Assembly (NCBI GenBank): GCA_045602885.1
Contig: JAZSCJ010000039.1
Span: 1-5,365, forward strand
DNA: 5,365 nt
From: JAJPXI01 sp045602885
GTDB taxonomy: Bacteria > Bacillota > Clostridia > Oscillospirales > Oscillospiraceae
Reading direction: 5' to 3'
Position numbers and translations under genes: made by a program. This document shows, piece by piece, positions 1 through 5,365 of the stretch (its first letter is position 1; every line of letters begins with the position of its first letter). Under the pieces are notes generated by a model, which did no database searches, had not been told where the DNA came from, and saw nothing but the letters and a program-made list of their open reading frames with translations.

Positions 1-237
1 GCCCGGCGTGGGGCGCTGTCCCTGCTGCAGGTGGATCTGGAGACCGGACGCAAAAATCAGATCCGTGTGCATATGAAGGATCTGGGCTGCCCGGTGACCG
101 GGGACAAAAAATACGACGCCAAGCTCAACAATCTGGGCCGGCTGGGTCTGCACGCGCACATCATCCGGGCCGTCGACCCCTTGACCAAAAAAGAGCTGAC
201 CTTTACCGCCCCGCCCCCCAAGGGATTCGGGAAATAA
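1..237 (+). CDS. RluA-family RNA pseudouridine synthase, C-terminal fragment (5' end outside window)
   Basis: Frame 1 is open from the first base to the TAA at 235-237, giving the last 78 residues of a protein that begins upstream. The fragment carries the family's C-terminal signature, T-G-R-K-N-Q-I-R-V-H (residues 15-24), followed by a G-C-P-V-T-G-D-K-K-Y segment and an L-G-R-L-G-L-H-A-H segment. This is the typical end of the RluA-type catalytic fold, whose members isomerise specific uridines in rRNA or tRNA to pseudouridine. The catalytic aspartate motif (H-R-L-D type) and any S4 domain would lie upstream and cannot be seen, so neither the substrate nor a specific symbol can be assigned. 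The R-K-N-Q variant replaces the more common R-T-H-Q of RluA/C/D; as I recall, it recurs in RluA-like proteins of gut Firmicutes and Bacteroidetes. The GTG at 31 is an internal valine, not a start. The gene converges on comM and ends 9 bases before a shared terminator hairpin. Confidence 0.9.
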   Translation, partial: ARRGALSLLQVDLETGRKNQIRVHMKDLGCPVTGDKKYDAKLNNLGRLGLHAHIIRAVDPLTKKELTFTAPPPKGFGK

Positions 238-246
238 GAAAAAAGA

Positions 247-274
247 GCGAGGAGCCGAACATTCGGCTCCTCGC
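247..274. terminator. bidirectional intrinsic terminator between the pseudouridine synthase gene and comM
   Basis: A perfect 12-bp inverted repeat (GCGAGGAGCCGA at 247-258, its complement at 263-274) encloses a 4-base loop, ACAT. Read on the minus strand the stem is followed by a T-rich tract, TCTTTTTTCTTATTT (246 down to 232), a strong Rho-independent terminator for comM. Read on the plus strand it is followed by ATTGTTTTAT (275-284), a weaker but plausible U-tract for the pseudouridine synthase gene. The stem begins 9 bases after the plus-strand stop codon and 6 bases after the comM stop codon, so each U-tract overlaps the stop codon of the opposing gene. Confidence 0.9.
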
Positions 275-280
275 ATTGTT

Positions 281-1795
281 TTATGTGCCGGGCAGAGTGG
301 CCCGATACTGAATGGCCTCGGCCAGATGATGGGTCTGGATGATTTGGCTGCCATCCAGGTCGGCAATGGTGCGTGCCACGCGCAAAATGCGGTCATAGCT
401 GCGCGCCGTCAGACCCATGCGGTCAAAGGCGCCCTTCATCAGCGCCTGCCCGCCTTCGTCCAGCGTGCAGCAACGCTGCAGTTCGGTCTGGCTCATATGG
501 GCGTTGCAGTCGGGGCCGTCGGTGCCAAAGCGGGCCACTTGCACCGCCCGGGCGGCGTTGACCCGCTGTTTGATGTCGGCCGAGGACTCGGCCCGGGGAC
601 GCTGGGAAAGCTCGTCAAATTCCAGCGCCGGGACTTCCACATACAGGTCGATGCGGTCCAGCAGCGGGCCGGAAATGCGGCCCATGTAGCGTTCCACCTC
701 GTGCTCTTTACAGCGGCAGCGCCCCGAGGGGTGTCCGTGCCAGCCGCACTTGCAGGGGTTCATGGCACACACCAGCATAAAGCGACTGGGGAATACCTGG
801 CTGCCCGAAACGCGGGAGATCTGCACCTGTCCGTCCTCCAGCGGCTGGCGGAGCACTTCCAGCGTTTCCTTGTTGAATTCGGGCAGCTCGTCCAGAAAGA
901 GCACGCCGTTGTGGGCCAGCGAGATCTCGCCCGGCCGGGGTGGGGAACCGCCGCCGGCCAAGCCCATAATGGAAATGGTGTGATGGGGCGCGCGGAAGGG
1001 GCGCTGGGTCAAAAGGGGCTGTTCCTTGCTGGTCAGACCCAGCACCGAGTGGATCTCGGTGACCTCCAGCGCTTCCCGGCGTGTCATGTCGGGCAGGATG
1101 GAGGGCAGACGCTTGGCCAGCATGGATTTGCCCGAGCCGGGCGGGCCGATCATGGCTATGTTGTGGCCGCCGGCCGCGGCGATCTCCAACGCCCGTTTGA
1201 CGGCCTCCTGCCCCTTGACGTCGGCAAAATCGGGGGCAAAGTCCTGTGCGCTGCCACCCTGCCAGGGCTGGGCCGGTGAAATGGGCTGTTCCCTGCGCAG
1301 GTGGGCGCACAGCTGGGGGATGTTTTCCACCGGATAGACGGTCAGATCCCCGGCCAGCGTGGCCTCGGCGGCCGAATCGGCCGGAACGTAAAGCTCCCGG
1401 ATGCCGGCGCGTTTGGCGGCAAGGGCCATAGGCAGCATGCCGGCAATGGGACGCAGGGAGCCGGACAGGGACAGCTCGCCCACAAAGGCGGCGTCGGGCG
1501 AAGGCGCAGCGATCTGCCCACCGGCCGACAAGATGCCCACTAAAATGGGCAGGTCGTACACCGTGCCGGCCTTTTTGCGCCCGGCCGGAGCCAGATTGAC
1601 GGTAATGCGGGAAACCGGGAAGGTGTATCCGCAGTTTTTGATGGCCGCGCGCACCCGGTCGCGGGCCTCGCTGACGGCGGCATCGGGCAGACCGACCACC
1701 GTGAAATTAGGCAGACCGCCCGACAGATCGCACTCGGCAGTCACCTCGTAGCCGGTCACGCCGTGCAGCCCCAGAGAACGTATTTTACAGTACAC
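281..1795 (-). CDS. comM: YifB/ComM-family AAA+ ATPase with magnesium-chelatase-like domain
   Basis: This complete gene encodes 504 residues, close to the usual length of about 500-510 for ComM/YifB proteins. The N-terminal part (about 1-170) is the Lon/ChlI-like domain, with G-L-P-N-F-T-V-V-G-L-P-D (27-38) and N-L-A-P-A-G...D-L-P-I (67-84). The AAA+ module follows, with Walker A GPPGSGKS (217-224), R-A-P-H-H-T (268-273), Walker B V-L-F-L-D-E-L (298-304) and the arginine-bearing G-P-L-L-D-R-I-D-L (376-384). A cysteine cluster (C343, C348, C350, C360, C362), typical of the family and possibly metal-binding, sits between Walker B and that motif. A sensor-2-like L-T-A-R-S-Y-D-R-I-L-R-V-A-R (462-475) lies in the C-terminal domain. 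In Vibrio and Haemophilus, ComM is a hexameric branch-migration helicase that helps integrate transforming DNA; whether it does so here is inference. I chose GTG 1795 because GGAGG lies 7 bases upstream and a promoter overlaps the longer starts. The gene is a single transcription unit, divergent from nifJ. Confidence 0.93.
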   Translation of the reverse strand: MYCKIRSLGLHGVTGYEVTAECDLSGGLPNFTVVGLPDAAVSEARDRVRAAIKNCGYTFPVSRITVNLAPAGRKKAGTVYDLPILVGILSAGGQIAAPSPDAAFVGELSLSGSLRPIAGMLPMALAAKRAGIRELYVPADSAAEATLAGDLTVYPVENIPQLCAHLRREQPISPAQPWQGGSAQDFAPDFADVKGQEAVKRALEIAAAGGHNIAMIGPPGSGKSMLAKRLPSILPDMTRREALEVTEIHSVLGLTSKEQPLLTQRPFRAPHHTISIMGLAGGGSPPRPGEISLAHNGVLFLDELPEFNKETLEVLRQPLEDGQVQISRVSGSQVFPSRFMLVCAMNPCKCGWHGHPSGRCRCKEHEVERYMGRISGPLLDRIDLYVEVPALEFDELSQRPRAESSADIKQRVNAARAVQVARFGTDGPDCNAHMSQTELQRCCTLDEGGQALMKGAFDRMGLTARSYDRILRVARTIADLDGSQIIQTHHLAEAIQYRATLPGT

Positions 1796-1802
1796 CGTCA
1801 CA

Positions 1803-1807
1803 CCTCC
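1803..1807 (-). promoter_or_regulatory. ribosome binding site of comM that fixes the GTG start at 1795
   Basis: On the minus strand GGAGG (1807-1803) is followed by 7 bases and then GTG (1795-1793), an ideal spacing. The preceding in-frame GTG at 1801 lies only 1 base from GGAGG. The upstream in-frame ATGs at 1834 and 1858 fall inside the predicted -10 and -35 elements. Starting at 1795 gives M-Y-C-K-I-R-S-L-G-L-H-G, which matches the usual ComM N-terminus. Confidence 0.8.
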
Positions 1808-1829
1808 GCAGCAGATGATGGTTGTGCCT

Positions 1830-1858
1830 ATCATACAGGATTTTCCGCCCCTTTGCAA
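1830..1858 (-). promoter_or_regulatory. predicted sigma-A-type promoter of comM
   Basis: On the minus strand TTGCAA (1858-1853, 4 of 6 to the -35 consensus) is separated by exactly 17 bases from TATGAT (1835-1830, 5 of 6 to the -10 consensus). Transcription would begin near 1823, leaving a leader of about 28 bases that holds the GGAGG site. It is the best-spaced candidate seen upstream of comM; no experimental support is available. Confidence 0.6.
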
Positions 1859-1951
1859 TCGTTGTGTCCGTCGATTTTACCGTTTGTGACCGCAGGTTTA
1901 GCACTTTAATTTATTGCATTGCTGAAAATTTGGTAAGGAAGAAAATATGAA

Positions 1952-1980
1952 TTTACAAACCTCGGCTGCGATGATAAGAT
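1952..1980 (+). promoter_or_regulatory. predicted sigma-A-type promoter of nifJ with extended -10
   Basis: TTTACA (1952-1957, 5 of 6 to TTGACA) is followed by a 17-base spacer and TAAGAT (1975-1980, 4 of 6 to TATAAT). The bases TGA just before the -10 (1972-1974) form a TGn extended -10, which would make up for the imperfect hexamer. The 30 bases upstream of the -35 are A+T-rich (including GAAAATATGAA at 1941-1951) and could act as an UP element. The predicted transcript start is near 1987, giving a leader of about 37 bases. Confidence 0.7.
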
Positions 1981-2005
1981 AGGCTCATCAAAGTAAACCC
2001 AAGAA

Positions 2006-2013
2006 TAAGGAGG
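2006..2013 (+). promoter_or_regulatory. strong ribosome binding site of nifJ
   Basis: TAAGGAGG (2006-2013), a near-perfect complement to the 16S rRNA 3' end, stands 10 bases before the ATG at 2024. The match fits the high expression expected of a central fermentation enzyme and settles the start codon, since no other in-frame start has such a site. Confidence 0.88.
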
Positions 2014-2023
2014 AACTCAGAGC

Positions 2024-5365
<3,342 letters not shown>

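Noticed and set aside
31..237. A separate 68-residue gene starting at GTG 31
   Set aside because: The frame is open upstream to base 1, the upstream residues fit the pseudouridine synthase family, and there is no ribosome binding site before base 31. It is the tail of a longer gene.
326..1279. Plus-strand 317-residue open frame opposite comM
   Set aside because: It lies in exact codon register opposite comM, whose family motifs are unmistakable. Its stops would need TTA/CTA/TCA codons in comM, which are rare in this G+C-rich gene. The translation has no recognisable domain, and no ribosome binding site stands out.
708..1310. Minus-strand 200-residue open frame overlapping comM in another frame
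   Set aside because: It is a frame-shifted shadow of comM. The Pro/Arg/Gly-rich low-complexity translation is typical of off-frame reading of high-G+C DNA.
1883..1905. Possible Rex-type operator around the TTTGTGAC at 1883-1890
   Set aside because: Only one half-site (TTGTGA) is present. The expected inverted TCACAA half at the right spacing is missing.
1987..2023. Riboswitch or attenuator in the nifJ leader
   Set aside because: The predicted leader is only about 37 bases, holds the ribosome binding site, and shows no convincing hairpin or aptamer-sized structure.

Overview
The window holds three protein-coding genes of ordinary housekeeping type, two of them cut by the window edges, plus their control sites. 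High G+C coding sequence, strong AAGGAGG-type ribosome binding sites, sigma-A-like promoters and a single-chain pyruvate:ferredoxin oxidoreductase together suggest a strictly anaerobic Firmicute of the class Clostridia. A G+C-rich gut lineage near Faecalibacterium, Gemmiger or Subdoligranulum is a reasonable guess, but it is inferred from protein resemblance and base composition only.

Layout: bases 1-237 (+) are the C-terminal end of an RluA-type RNA pseudouridine synthase. It converges on comM (281-1795, -), a complete YifB/ComM-family AAA+ protein with a magnesium-chelatase-like domain. The 43 bp between their stop codons hold one perfect 12-bp hairpin that can terminate transcription from both sides. 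comM starts at a GTG at 1795, not at the longer possible ATG starts at 1858 or 1834, because a promoter overlaps those upstream codons. A 228-bp divergent, partly A+T-rich region (1796-2023) separates comM from nifJ (2024 to beyond 5365, +). It carries one recognisable promoter in each direction. nifJ encodes pyruvate:ferredoxin (flavodoxin) oxidoreductase, and all cysteines for its three [4Fe-4S] clusters and its thiamine diphosphate site are visible; only roughly the last 60-70 residues are missing.

The genes are not an operon and show no common pathway: one modifies RNA, one is linked to DNA uptake and recombination, and one is central to fermentative energy metabolism (pyruvate to acetyl-CoA, CO2 and reduced ferredoxin). 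I saw no mobile element, CRISPR array, RNA gene or new system. The most striking oddity, an uninterrupted antisense reading frame along the whole of nifJ, is well explained by codon bias.
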